The notes under the pieces are model-generated. The model worked only from the letters and a program-made list of their open reading frames with translations. It was not told the origin of the DNA and did no database searches. DNA of 64,000 bases from contig NC_089463.1 of the NCBI RefSeq assembly GCF_029203305.1, positions 1 to 64,000 on the forward strand. The letters are read 5' to 3'. The position numbers and the translations under genes were made by a program. This DNA is from Yamadazyma tenuis (Eukaryota > Ascomycota > Pichiomycetes > Serinales > Debaryomycetaceae). Positions 17,699 to 27,532 of this stretch are shown here, piece after piece; the first letter of the stretch is position 1; each line of letters starts with the position of its first letter.

Positions 17699-19561
17699 TT
17701 AAATCCCAATCAAATCGTAGAACTTTTGCTTACGAGAGCGAGGAATTTCCTCACTAGTGGCGACAACTTCTATAGGTTGTACCTTTTCATCCAAAGTAGA
17801 CTCAAGTTCAGAGTCAGTTTGGTAGATGTCGACATGGTCGGTCAACTTGATATTTTTGACAAACCACATCAAGACAAGCATGGGCACAAGAATCCCCAAA
17901 GTAACCCAACCAATGATCTGTTGTGTTTCTCTATAAGCCAAAGAAATGGCATCTCTTTCAGGGGTTCCCTTTTTGTACTTAAGAGCAACAGGAAGAGACT
18001 TGTAGATCTTAGTAGCATTGGCCTTTTCGGCTTCTGGCAAGTACTTGTCAAGCTTTTGCAAAACAACCGAGTTCCAGATACCACCAGAAATAGCGCTTCC
18101 AATAAGTGAACCTGCGGAAGAGAAGGCCAAGAAGAAGGCAGTCGACATGGCAATTCCTTGTTCTCCAGCAACCCCTTGAATGATTACTTGCAAAGCGGTT
18201 GTGTAGATACCCCGGGAAGCACCGATGAAAACTTCGAACATATAAAGAAGACCTCTGTCAGCAACACCACCATGGTAGTTGATGAAGCACACCGCAAGCA
18301 CTTGGCCCATGAAATAGATTGGAATACTAGTAATAATGAAAATCTTAGATCTCTTGGTATATTTCATCAACACACCGCCAACCACATTGAATATTTGCAA
18401 GCAAGCTTTCTTCGAGTCATCAATTCTAGTGGCTTCACCAACCGAAACGTACTTCCCCACCTGTAAAACTGTCTTCATGTAAGTGGCATAAGCAGAGTTA
18501 CAACACCAATCACAACTTGCAATTAAACATGCAATAATCATGGTGGAGGTCATAGTCCCCTTGGGAAGAAATGGGTGTTTGGGAACCTTGGCGTTGTATA
18601 ACAAAAATGTTACGAAGATAACAAAACCAACCACCACCATAGCAATTAACTTAGCTTCATGCCACTTGTAAGATGATTTAGTTCCGGTAAGTGTCAAAGG
18701 GACAAACACAAGACACATACCAACAAGCATCAAAGCACCGCCAAACAAATCCAACTTGACGAACAAAAAATAGGCAGTCTTTTTGTACCAGGGACCTTCG
18801 GGTAAGTCCTTGAATGCATCAATCATTCGATGGTTACCATCTTGCTTGGTCTTGGTATCCACATAGTACATGAAAGCAGTCAACAAAATGCAAGCCACGA
18901 ACATGATGATAGCAAAAGAGCCGTAACCCCACCTCCAGCCTGTATGAGCCATATAAGCATCTTGAATGACAGAGCCCACGTATAAACTGGGCACACCGGC
19001 AATAGCATCTGGCAACTGGGACAAAAACCCACGGTTGATCAAAGAACTGTTCTCAGCAATAAAAGCTTGCTGGAAAACCCTGTACCCAACCTTACCTACT
19101 GCAAAAAAAATCTCTGCGCACACGTAAGTATCAGCGTTTTGGCACGAAGCATACAAGACATAGGCAAGCGTATAAAGCAACACGGCGAAACCAAATCCTT
19201 GGGATCTGCCTGCCAAATCGTGCAATTTTCCCATGATAGGATAGGTGACGATGGCAGTAATTTTGTAAACCACGGCAGCGGTTGCAATCAACGAGTGAGC
19301 ATTGAACTCGGAAGTGGCATAAGAACTAAGACCCGAAGTGGAATCGTTGGCAAAGTTTTCGACAAAAGCGGTCATTACCAACACGAAGTAAGCTAAGGTC
19401 AAGACCTTCTGACCCTGTCTGCTCCTAAAGAGCTCGACGGGTTTTCCATCTCTGGAAGATTTCTCTGAAGCTTGTTCTTCCACTTCGGAGCTGTGCAACC
19501 CCAGTACCTTTGATTCCACAGAATCCGAGAGACCAGCCTCTGAAGACACTTTTGCACTCAT
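17699..19561 (-). CDS. Siderophore-iron transporter, ARN/SIT family
   Basis: A 620-residue MFS protein of the siderophore transporter family (yeast Arn/Sit1, Candida Sit1). It has a polar N-terminus of about 45 residues and 12-14 membrane segments. Family landmarks include the first segment LTLAYFVLVMTAFVENFANDST, YPIMGKLHDLAGRSQGF, and the late SLIGSAISGGIWNSVVLQKL. These carriers import ferrichrome-type ferri-siderophores made by other microbes. Two GATA-factor sites lie just upstream, consistent with iron repression by a Sfu1/Fep1-type regulator. It ends 102 bp from the convergent epimerase-like gene. Confidence 0.92.
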   Translation of the reverse strand: MSAKVSSEAGLSDSVESKVLGLHSSEVEEQASEKSSRDGKPVELFRSRQGQKVLTLAYFVLVMTAFVENFANDSTSGLSSYATSEFNAHSLIATAAVVYKITAIVTYPIMGKLHDLAGRSQGFGFAVLLYTLAYVLYASCQNADTYVCAEIFFAVGKVGYRVFQQAFIAENSSLINRGFLSQLPDAIAGVPSLYVGSVIQDAYMAHTGWRWGYGSFAIIMFVACILLTAFMYYVDTKTKQDGNHRMIDAFKDLPEGPWYKKTAYFLFVKLDLFGGALMLVGMCLVFVPLTLTGTKSSYKWHEAKLIAMVVVGFVIFVTFLLYNAKVPKHPFLPKGTMTSTMIIACLIASCDWCCNSAYATYMKTVLQVGKYVSVGEATRIDDSKKACLQIFNVVGGVLMKYTKRSKIFIITSIPIYFMGQVLAVCFINYHGGVADRGLLYMFEVFIGASRGIYTTALQVIIQGVAGEQGIAMSTAFFLAFSSAGSLIGSAISGGIWNSVVLQKLDKYLPEAEKANATKIYKSLPVALKYKKGTPERDAISLAYRETQQIIGWVTLGILVPMLVLMWFVKNIKLTDHVDIYQTDSELESTLDEKVQPIEVVATSEEIPRSRKQKFYDLIGI

Positions 19562-19648
19562 ATCAAAAGATGGCTACAAATCAGAGGAAATTTCTAGCTC
19601 CTTTATAGGCCTCTTAATCAGATCTGCACATTGAATGTATAAGAAAAA

Positions 19649-19675
19649 TTATCAGATGGCATCTACGTTTTATCT
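19649..19675. promoter_or_regulatory. Paired WGATAA sites upstream of the siderophore transporter
   Basis: TTATCA (19649-19654) and TTATCT (19670-19675) are reverse complements of TGATAA and AGATAA. They lie about 88-114 bp upstream of the transporter ATG. Fungal iron repressors (Sfu1, Fep1, SreA) bind WGATAA, often in pairs. The assignment is by motif and context only. Confidence 0.5.
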
Positions 19676-21235
19676 GATTAAGCGTTATGCACCGCTTTCG
19701 GAAGACAGCAGTGTTGTCTTTCACTGGCCGGTATTCATGCACGGGGCTCGCAACATCCTATTCCCTATAGCTCATCCCTGTACCTTAAATTTGGTAGATC
19801 TTCACGCGGACCTTCCCCCATTGATCAAGAACAAAGAAGTCTGGAGACCTTGGTACATCATTTAGTATACTGTGGTATATATTATATACTGTTGTACAAA
19901 CTTAATTAGCCGGAGAAAACCTGTCTCAGTAATTATGGATGCCAAGATTCCGGCTTCCAAAATTCTTTCAATTCAGGTAAAGTTGACTTCATTGTCCACC
20001 AATTTTATTTTCGGCTGTGCATTTCATCTGTTTTAGGCCAATCACTAACGATTGAAGGGAATTGTTCCTGAGCCGAAGTATATATGCCTTTGCAACCATG
20101 AGGGAACGGTCTTTGATTAGCTGCAACCTTTAAGGTCGGAGACTGGACTTAGACAAGGATAGTTAAAGTGACAAACGAAGCTTTTTGAGACGTACGTCAA
20201 CCTTGGCAGATAAGATGGTGTCTTGAGAAGTTCTCAAAACCGGGGAGCTTAGGTATAATATCGAGATTTTTCGATTAGGCCTCACACAATGGAAATCTGA
20301 TCCAGAAAAAGAGTTCCCAGTGTAGCTGCGTACGGCACTGCTTCCACCAACCACATGAACTGAGCATATTAGTTTCCAGCAAAGTGATGCAAGCTGCATG
20401 TTTAGAAAACGGTAAGAATTTGCTTGCATAAGGAGGACATATACTCTCATAACCAACAGCCAAGCCAAGGTGTCAAGAAAATAGTTTACATCATTTTAGG
20501 ACGCTTCATGCGTGATAGTTGCAAGAGATAATCGGGGTTTGTGGTTGATATTTCTCCAGGCCTTTTAACAGAGGTTCCCGAGTGTGGGTCTTATGCCGAT
20601 AGACAGCACATGTTCCCCAGCTCCTGTTGACCATCGCTATTCTCTTAACACAATAAGCACAATATTGCCTACCAGCTGATTTAGCCGTCGAGCACCTGGT
20701 TTGAGAGACTGTATGACACCGAAGCTGGGCGTGTTGAAGTTTGTGCCAAGCCGGCGAACATAGGGGAGAAAACAAAGGGGAGAAAACAAACGGGAGGAGC
20801 AAGTAGGAGAGGATTTTTAGTGGACCTGTTTGGAGTAAAAATCCTTTGGGAGAACAACTGCTTTAGCAGTGCTCAGTATTGAGCTGGGAACTACTATAGT
20901 CTACAGAATCATATCTCAAAATCCGATTGCGAAAGATTTTCCGGAGAAGCAACACCCGACTACGCTTATATGGGCGCCACTAGGAGGTGGAAACAGAAAC
21001 AGTGGACGTAGAACCATTTAAGCCAGTACTCTCAGCAATGCCACACAATAAGATGTCGTCCTCGTGACTGAACAATCAAATCGGTCTATTGTCCTAACTT
21101 TGCAGCAACTTTTAAAAACAGTGCGCAGTGAGATAATGTCAAATTTCTACTTCTCTTGTGGGCTATAAACCCATGATTAGTAATTTTCAATTCCCTTCTT
21201 CTTGAACAAGTGAGACTTTTCTCAACTACCTAGCG
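19676..21235. other. Long intergenic region with no recognised gene
   Basis: About 1.5 kb that must hold the start of the carrier promoter at its right end. Short frames occur but none looks coding. A 14-bp perfect tandem duplication, GGGGAGAAAACAAA, sits at 20763-20790. ACGC-N5-GCGT lies near 20501. Nothing else was recognised. Confidence 0.5.
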
Positions 21236-22645
21236 ATGCTGACTTCACATATTCCAGAAAGCACGGAGCTCAATCTCATTCCTCGGCCTGGCCCGGTTTA
21301 TTCCAAAAATGAGCCTCACCATGTTAGTGTGGTGAACGTCACCGTCAACACCGCTCCTCCAGAAGTTCCTTCAGAACAAGCACACATTGCCCCAATGACT
21401 CCCAATAATCCCCCCAAAAATATCTGGCGGATGTTGGCCGTATGTTTCTTCATGTTGATTTGTGGAGCTTCAGATGCCACCCCTGGTGTGGTATTACCCG
21501 AAATCGAAAGCTACTATAAAATCTCCTACGGTGTAGTGTCCATTATTTGGGTGGGCAATGCCTTCGGGTTCATTTTGGTTGCATGTATATCCCATAAAAT
21601 GGAGTCTTGGTTCAACCACAGAAACCTATTGCTTATTGGTACTGGTTTGGCTATGTTGATGTACGCCATCGTCCTGAGTGGAACCAAATACCCTGTTATT
21701 GTGATTGGGTTTTTCTTTGGGGGTGCAGGGCTTGCTATCAACTTGTCCAAGAGCAACGTGTTTATGTCACGGTTTGGCGACAAGCTGGCTACGTATTTAT
21801 CATATGCCCAGTGTTGTTATGGCGTTGGTGCCACTGTTTCTCCTCTTATTGCAACTGCATTTGTGAGCTCTGGGATCAAATTCCATTTCTTCTACTTGGT
21901 TCTTTTGGGATGTGCATTGACAGCCTTTGTGCTCTTCTTCTTGTCTTTCCTGGGCGCCGAAACAGACTTGGCTCCCTGGGAAGCAGAATACAGAGACGAG
22001 AATAAGGGACTGGATAAGGATCACAGAGAGCTTCTCAAGGCTTCACTCAAAAACAAAGTTACTTGGCTCATGGCACTCTTTACCTTCTTCTATCAAGGGG
22101 CTGAAGTTGCTGTTGGAGGTTGGATTGTGACTTACTTAATCGACTATCGAGGAGGAAGACAATCGGTTGGTTACGTTGCATCTGGGTTCTGGAGTGGTGT
22201 GGCTCTAGGAAGATTGTTTCTTACTCGTCCTCTTTATAAGTGGGTTGGACCAAGAAGAAGTGTCTTTATATGTTCGCTAACTGCCATGGTTTTCATTGGC
22301 CTAACTTGGGCAGTACCGTCTATTATAGCAGCGGGGGTATTGGTTTCGCTTGCAGGTTTTTTTGTGGGACCAAATTACCCAACTATGCTCAAGTTGGCAT
22401 CGGATATGTTTCCACGTAAGATTCACATTATTTCTTTGACCATCACCACAGCATTTGGGTCAAGTGGAGGTGCGTTCTTTCCATTCATCATTGGTATGGC
22501 TGCACAAAAATTGGGTGCTTTTGTTGTGTTGCCCGGTTTTCTTATTTTGTATACCCTCATGCTTGCATTCTGGGTTGCTTTGCCAAACAAAGACAGAAGA
22601 ATTAAAGACGGAGACAAATTTGGTTTATGGCAAAGAATTTGGTAA
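21236..22645 (+). CDS. BSC6/FucP-like MFS transporter
   Basis: A 469-residue MFS carrier. After about 60 polar residues, segment 1 begins at MLAVCFFMLICGASDATPGVVLP. Later features such as FFFGGAGLAINLSKSNVF, FFYQGAEVAVGGWIVTYL and GFFVGPNYPTMLKLASDMFP match the fucose-permease-like fungal group that includes Bsc6 (YOL137W). Codon 2 is CTG, read as serine in this clade. It is the first gene of a probable polyol/sugar cluster and lies 239 bp upstream of a Zn2Cys6 regulator on the same strand. A sugar or polyol substrate is inferred from neighbours. Confidence 0.82.
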   Translation: MLTSHIPESTELNLIPRPGPVYSKNEPHHVSVVNVTVNTAPPEVPSEQAHIAPMTPNNPPKNIWRMLAVCFFMLICGASDATPGVVLPEIESYYKISYGVVSIIWVGNAFGFILVACISHKMESWFNHRNLLLIGTGLAMLMYAIVLSGTKYPVIVIGFFFGGAGLAINLSKSNVFMSRFGDKLATYLSYAQCCYGVGATVSPLIATAFVSSGIKFHFFYLVLLGCALTAFVLFFLSFLGAETDLAPWEAEYRDENKGLDKDHRELLKASLKNKVTWLMALFTFFYQGAEVAVGGWIVTYLIDYRGGRQSVGYVASGFWSGVALGRLFLTRPLYKWVGPRRSVFICSLTAMVFIGLTWAVPSIIAAGVLVSLAGFFVGPNYPTMLKLASDMFPRKIHIISLTITTAFGSSGGAFFPFIIGMAAQKLGAFVVLPGFLILYTLMLAFWVALPNKDRRIKDGDKFGLWQRIW

Positions 22646-22778
22646 ACTACGAAAACTCCTCTCCGATGTGATGGAAACTATGTGTATACGAATTTAGATA
22701 TACACTTGCACACCGTATTAATGGCTTTAACGAAAACAGGAGGAGAATCTCAAACCCGTATACAGGAGATAACGACAC

Positions 22779-22789
22779 CCCCACATTTT
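22779..22789 (-). promoter_or_regulatory. Mig1-type site in the regulator promoter
   Basis: On the minus strand the sequence is AAAATGTGGGG, an exact match to the yeast Mig1 consensus WWWWTSYGGGG. It lies about 96 bp upstream of the regulator ATG. Ten of its bases recur at 28440-28449 before the sugar carrier gene. Glucose repression is inferred. Confidence 0.5.
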
Positions 22790-22884
22790 AAAAAAGCGAG
22801 GGTGACAGCCACCCTAAACCCTGCGCGTTCGGGATTCTGGGGTATAGTTTGGAGAGCTAATACTAACAATTTTCACTAGAGATA

Positions 22885-24918
22885 ATGCTGTCCACAGACG
22901 ATGCCTCCAACTTAGATTCACGGTATTCTTGCAAAGAATGCAAGAGAAGGCGTTCCAAATGTTCTAGAGACCTTCCTGAATGTTTCCTGTGCAAGAAATA
23001 TAAAAGGCATTGTCTTTACGAAAAACACAGCAAAACCCCTTTGACTCGCAAACACTTGACAGAAGTAGAAGAGGAACTAGGGATAGTTAAAAGGGTGTTA
23101 CTACGGTATGTTCCTGACTTTGATACTCCACAAGCCCTCATCAGGTTGAAAAATGGTGGAGATCTAGCTGATGGTGATATCGAAATTCCGGTACTAAAAT
23201 CCAAATTGGATCATCCTACTCCTATGGGAGACCACCGAACTCCATTGAACATCCGCAACCTTCTTGTTGAAGATAACTCAAATGATTTTGTGGATCTACA
23301 AATTGCTCAGCTCCTTCCCTCTTCAATTGATCCCAATTACAGGCCCAAGAGGAAGCAGACAAGATCTGAAATACGAAATGAAAACTACAGCTGGGACGAA
23401 AGAAAACAGGGAGAATTGGAATCTCTGACTACGGATGGAATGGCCACCACCGAGTCTAACTGTTACTTAGGAGCAGCTTCAAGTGCTGCTTTGATTAATC
23501 TTATTGGCGGAGGGTTCTTCATGAATGAGGGTAAAGTAACGTCTCCTGTTTCAACCAGCTCCTCGAATCTTTTGAATCACGGTGTAATATCAAGATCCAA
23601 GCTTGAACACTACATCAATCAGTACTTTGAAACCTACCATATTTCATATCCCATGGTACATAAACCGATGTTCATGGCTCAATTCAACGAGATCGTATCA
23701 CCTCCGAACGGATGGGAGAGCTTGCTCTATATTGTTGCAGCAATCGGTTCGTTCATGTCAGCTGTTTCTCCCGAAGAGAACGATGATCTTATTCTTTTCG
23801 AAATTGCAAAATCAAAGCTTTCAATCGATGTGCTAGAGACTGGAAATCTTACTTTAGTACAGACATTGACGCTTATGTCAAACTATCTACAGAAGAGAGA
23901 CAAACCCAACTCCGGCTATAACTACTTGGGACTCGCTGTTCGAATGGCTCTCGGACTCGGACTCCATAAACAAATAAGTGATACCAACGAGTCTCTTTTA
24001 GACCAGGAAACAAAACGAAGGATTTGGTGGTGTCTCTATATCTTTGACTGTGGACAGACAATCACCTATGGAAGACCATTGGGTATCCCGTGTGCTGGAA
24101 TAGACTCGAGACTTCCTCTAAACATTTTGGATACTGAATTAACTGGGTTTACCATATCCTTGCCAAAGGAGCAAGATTCTTCCACAGATTATACCAGTCT
24201 AAGGCTTCAGTCTTTGTTCCACATATTTACCAACAGTATTTATGAAAGAATTATAACTGATCCATTTCCGTCTTCTCAGGAGCTTCTAAAGTGGGACGAA
24301 ATGTACATACAAAGATGGAAGAATCAAATTCCCGAATACTTCAAAGAAGATGCTACAGTCCCCCCAAAGTACCGTTTGGCTCATGCTGTAATCGAGTGGA
24401 GGGTACGAAATCTACGAATTATCATGTACAGAACGTTCCTCTTGAGAAATGTAGTGGTGAATTCAAACGGAATCGAACAAGATTACGACTCAAAAGCTGG
24501 TGAAATCTGCCTTCAAGAATGTAGTGCTACAGTCAAGAGCATGTATTTGTTCTGGAGTGCTAAGACCACGTATAATCGAATGGATGCATGGTATTCACTT
24601 TTTTTCCTAATTCCAGCTGTGGTCATGCCATTGGTTTGTCTCAGAAACAATCCGCTCGATGCAAACGCTGAAGCATGGAGAAGTGATATTGGTATAGCGA
24701 AAAGCATAATAGAAAGGTTGACGAGCATATCACCATTAGCAGGTCGTATTCTACACTTCATTGAGTTTTTGGGTGCTGGTTATCTCACACAGGGCGTAGA
24801 GAGCCAAGAGTTAAGTTTTCCATTAAATGGTACTGACGAAAGCCCTTTCTCTCAGTTGATACAACTTCACTCAATGCTCTGGCCTGTTTCGTTTGATATA
24901 GAACAACAGTTCTTGTAG
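22885..24918 (+). CDS. Zn2Cys6 transcription factor of the sugar/polyol cluster
   Basis: A 677-residue fungal transcription factor. The binuclear zinc cluster lies near residues 14-41 with C-x2-C-x6-C-x6-C-x2-C-x6-C spacing (CKECKRRRSKC, then CFLCKKYKRHC). The middle part has the fungal-specific 'Fungal_trans' homology region: YPMVHKPMFMAQF, then LGLAVRMALGLGLH and ETKRRIWWCLYIFDC. Its stop is only 24 bp from the stop of the convergent reductase gene. Position inside a set of polyol/sugar genes suggests it regulates them; the inducer is unknown. A Mig1-like site lies in its promoter. Confidence 0.92.
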   Translation: MLSTDDASNLDSRYSCKECKRRRSKCSRDLPECFLCKKYKRHCLYEKHSKTPLTRKHLTEVEEELGIVKRVLLRYVPDFDTPQALIRLKNGGDLADGDIEIPVLKSKLDHPTPMGDHRTPLNIRNLLVEDNSNDFVDLQIAQLLPSSIDPNYRPKRKQTRSEIRNENYSWDERKQGELESLTTDGMATTESNCYLGAASSAALINLIGGGFFMNEGKVTSPVSTSSSNLLNHGVISRSKLEHYINQYFETYHISYPMVHKPMFMAQFNEIVSPPNGWESLLYIVAAIGSFMSAVSPEENDDLILFEIAKSKLSIDVLETGNLTLVQTLTLMSNYLQKRDKPNSGYNYLGLAVRMALGLGLHKQISDTNESLLDQETKRRIWWCLYIFDCGQTITYGRPLGIPCAGIDSRLPLNILDTELTGFTISLPKEQDSSTDYTSLRLQSLFHIFTNSIYERIITDPFPSSQELLKWDEMYIQRWKNQIPEYFKEDATVPPKYRLAHAVIEWRVRNLRIIMYRTFLLRNVVVNSNGIEQDYDSKAGEICLQECSATVKSMYLFWSAKTTYNRMDAWYSLFFLIPAVVMPLVCLRNNPLDANAEAWRSDIGIAKSIIERLTSISPLAGRILHFIEFLGAGYLTQGVESQELSFPLNGTDESPFSQLIQLHSMLWPVSFDIEQQFL

Positions 24919-24942
24919 TGCTGTGTATTTTAATGTAATCTA

Positions 24943-25752
24943 TTAAATCAAAGTGTATCCACCACCTACGAAGACTTCCTCGCCTGTCATATAAGAGGAT
25001 GCGTCACTGGCAATAAACACATAAACTCCTTTCAACTCGTAAGGCGCACACAACCTCTTGGCTGGAATCATATTAAACCAAGTTTTTCTCCACTCCTTTG
25101 GGTGAACATCTAACATTTCTGTGTCAATGAATCCTGGAGATACGCAGTTGACCCGAGCAAAGTCCACCCATTCAACAGCCAAGCACTTGGCTAATCGAAC
25201 TAAGCCGGCTTTGGAAGCATTGTAAACAGCTTGCTTCTGGGGATAATTAACTACTCCAGAAGATACAGAAGCAGTAAATACAATTCTTCCTTGCTCAAGG
25301 ATTCCCTGCTCTTTTTGTTTTTTGAACGCATTTGCAGCCGCTTGAGCAGTGAAGTATGCACCATCTAAATTAACACCCATTACTTCTCGATATTGCTCCT
25401 CCGTGTTTTCTTCAGCAGGAACGTGAATACAGATTCCAGCATTTGGAACAACCACGTCCAATCTTCCAAAGTCGTTCAACACTTGTGCAACACACTTGTC
25501 GTTATCGGCTTTGATTGCAACATTGCACCTATAAGTTTTGAACATGACACCTAAATTTTTGAATTGGGATTCGAGTTCCTTAACATAGGAAGGGGAACTG
25601 GAGTTATAAGTGATGGCCACATCACTACCGGCTTCGGCAAGACCGATGGCAGCGGCAAGACCAATTCCTCTGGATCCTCCCGTAATCAAGGAGACTTTTC
25701 CTTTTAATGAAAATAAGCTCAACACTGGAGCATCCTGATTTTTATAAAGCAT
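24943..25752 (-). CDS. Sou1-like NADP-dependent polyol/ketose reductase (SDR)
   Basis: A 269-residue classical SDR of the Sou1/carbonyl reductase/mannitol dehydrogenase group. It has the cofactor loop TGGSRGIGLAAAIG, PNAGI, the catalytic Ser in TASVSSG, YNASK, and the group-specific LAVEWVDFARVNCVSPGFIDTEM. The C-terminus is DASSYMTGEEVFVGGGY. These enzymes interconvert ketoses and polyols (L-sorbose/sorbitol, xylulose/xylitol, fructose/mannitol). The frame continues upstream only to a TTG, so the ATG at 25752 is taken as start; it gives the usual family length. It shares a 364-bp divergent promoter with the zinc dehydrogenase. Confidence 0.88.
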   Translation of the reverse strand: MLYKNQDAPVLSLFSLKGKVSLITGGSRGIGLAAAIGLAEAGSDVAITYNSSSPSYVKELESQFKNLGVMFKTYRCNVAIKADNDKCVAQVLNDFGRLDVVVPNAGICIHVPAEENTEEQYREVMGVNLDGAYFTAQAAANAFKKQKEQGILEQGRIVFTASVSSGVVNYPQKQAVYNASKAGLVRLAKCLAVEWVDFARVNCVSPGFIDTEMLDVHPKEWRKTWFNMIPAKRLCAPYELKGVYVFIASDASSYMTGEEVFVGGGYTLI

Positions 25753-26116
25753 TTTGAAATCTGGACATAAGGAGTGAGTATCGGAAACTGTCAAATATAT
25801 ATGGTTTCAAAAAAGGAGTTGGGGCGACTATCACCCCGGCAGAGGAGTTTTCGCATTTTGCTGCAAAATCATAATAAGAGGGAATTCTCATATAGAAATA
25901 TAACAGGCCCGAGAAAGAAACAAAGGAGAATATGCTGATGCACACCTGCCGAAAGACTTTCCATTTTGAAAATACGTGTACATTGAGTGATGAAATGAAG
26001 ACTTAGTAGAGGAGGGAGGCGGGGGTAATGTTTCGAGCATTCTCCAGGTGCACAGATGTCCGACGCTAATATAAAAGTCACAAAATCCCAATCTACATAT
26101 TCATGAACCAAAAACC
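25753..26116. promoter_or_regulatory. Divergent promoter of an SDR and a polyol dehydrogenase
   Basis: A 364-bp shared upstream region between two oppositely transcribed cluster genes. An AAATATATAT tract lies about 45 bp before the SDR start. G-rich GGCGGGGGTAA near 26017 may be a weak Mig1-like element. Co-regulation of the two genes is inferred from layout. Confidence 0.45.
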
Positions 26117-27205
26117 ATGAGTAACCCGGCGTTTGTGTTAAAATCCGTGAAGAACGTCGTGTTCGAAGAAAGGCCCATTCTTCCTGTCATGCCCAAGGAA
26201 GTTCGTGTAAAAGTTGAACAGACAGGAATTTGTGGATCTGATGTCCATTACTGGCAAAAGGGAAGAATAGGAAAGTTTATCATGAAAGAAGAAGATACAA
26301 TGGTCTTGGGGCATGAGTCTTCAGGAATTGTTGTCGAAACAGGGAGTGAAGTCTCCACTTTGAAGGTTGGCGACAGAGTTGCTATTGAACCTGGTTTTCC
26401 TTGCAGATACTGTGACAACTGTAGAGATGGTAAATACAATGCTTGTGAACAAATGTACTTTGCTGCTACCCCACCAGATGATGGAACCTTACAAAAATAC
26501 TTCAATGCTCCGTACGATTACTGCTACAAGATCCCAGATCATATGGACATGGAAGAGGCCGCGATGGTTGAGCCAGTCTCAGTAGCAGTTCAAATCTGCA
26601 AGAGAGCCAAACTCCAGGCAGTAGACAATGTTCTCGTGTTTGGTTGTGGCCCAATCGGATTATTGTGCCAGGCAGTTTCGAAAGCGTATGGCTGTAAAAA
26701 AGTTATTGGAATCGATATTTCCGACGGAAGATTAGAATTTGCCAAAACCTTTGGAGCGGACTCCGTTTACAAGATGCCAATGAGGAAGGAGACTCAAGGA
26801 TTTGAAGAGTTTGCCAAAACAGTTGCTCAAGATATCAACTCTAAATTTGGATTTGAGCAGGGTGCAGATGTGATTTTAGAGGCAACTGGTGCTGAACCTT
26901 GTATGGCTGTTGGTGTATACGCCAGCAAGTTTGAAGGAAGATTCGTTCAAGCCGGAATGGGAAAAGAATTCTGCAGCTTTCCTGTTACTGATGCCTTGAT
27001 CAAACAACTTCTGTGGACAGGCTCAATTAGATATTCCACTGGAGTTTATCCTACTGCTGTAGAATTAGTTGCCTCTGGAAAAGTGGATGTTAAGAGATTG
27101 ATTACCAATAGGTTCAAGTTTGAAGAAGCAGAAAAGGCTTTTGAACTAGTTCATGAGGGACGCACTGACGTTATAAAGGTGATTATTGAAGGAGTCCAAG
27201 ATTAG
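26117..27205 (+). CDS. Zinc-dependent polyol dehydrogenase (sorbitol/xylitol dehydrogenase type)
   Basis: A 362-residue medium-chain dehydrogenase of the polyol branch. Catalytic-zinc residues are seen in GICGSDVHYW and GHESSGIV. Four cysteines in a PCRYCDNCRDGKYNAC lobe form a structural zinc site, which xylitol dehydrogenase of Scheffersomyces stipitis lacks. The NAD site reads FGCGPIGLL, followed by IGIDISDGRL, whose Asp favours NAD over NADP. It probably oxidises sorbitol, xylitol, galactitol or L-arabitol to the ketose. It is divergent from one Sou1-like SDR and followed by another and by a sugar carrier. Which polyol is used cannot be decided here. Confidence 0.9.
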   Translation: MSNPAFVLKSVKNVVFEERPILPVMPKEVRVKVEQTGICGSDVHYWQKGRIGKFIMKEEDTMVLGHESSGIVVETGSEVSTLKVGDRVAIEPGFPCRYCDNCRDGKYNACEQMYFAATPPDDGTLQKYFNAPYDYCYKIPDHMDMEEAAMVEPVSVAVQICKRAKLQAVDNVLVFGCGPIGLLCQAVSKAYGCKKVIGIDISDGRLEFAKTFGADSVYKMPMRKETQGFEEFAKTVAQDINSKFGFEQGADVILEATGAEPCMAVGVYASKFEGRFVQAGMGKEFCSFPVTDALIKQLLWTGSIRYSTGVYPTAVELVASGKVDVKRLITNRFKFEEAEKAFELVHEGRTDVIKVIIEGVQD

Positions 27206-27324
27206 AGTGTATTTAGATAATCAATACATGAAAGGAAGCCATATAGTTGAACTAGTAGAATATCACAGATTTCACCAGATTATTAGGGACAGGTCTATCC
27301 AGTTTAGTCCATCATGGGCTAGTG

Positions 27325-27346
27325 TCCGTATATTGCTGAGTACGGA
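27325..27346. promoter_or_regulatory. Inverted repeat TCCGTA-N10-TACGGA
   Basis: Two perfect 6-bp arms with CCG/CGG triplets 14 bp apart sit in the promoter of the second SDR. Further TCCG copies follow (TGTGTCCGCC, TGTATCCGG, AGTCCGGACT) within 120 bp. Such CGG-type half-sites are the usual targets of Zn2Cys6 proteins, so this is a candidate site for the cluster regulator. Confidence 0.45.
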
Positions 27347-27532
27347 AAACTGTGTCCGCCTGGAAAGAAACTGTATCCGGTGTACAGAAACCTTCAATTC
27401 TTATAAACCCCAAGGTTCACACACTTCCGGTATAACAGGTTGACAGAAGTCCGGACTCTTCACAGGATTCTCCACTATAAATTATTCAGTTTGAACGATC
27501 TACTTCAGAAATTCAACCCACCATACCCCAAA

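Noticed and set aside
20506..20802. 98-codon minus-strand frame in the 1.5-kb spacer
   Set aside because: Starts in simple G/A-rich repeats, no domain, no good context; likely chance.
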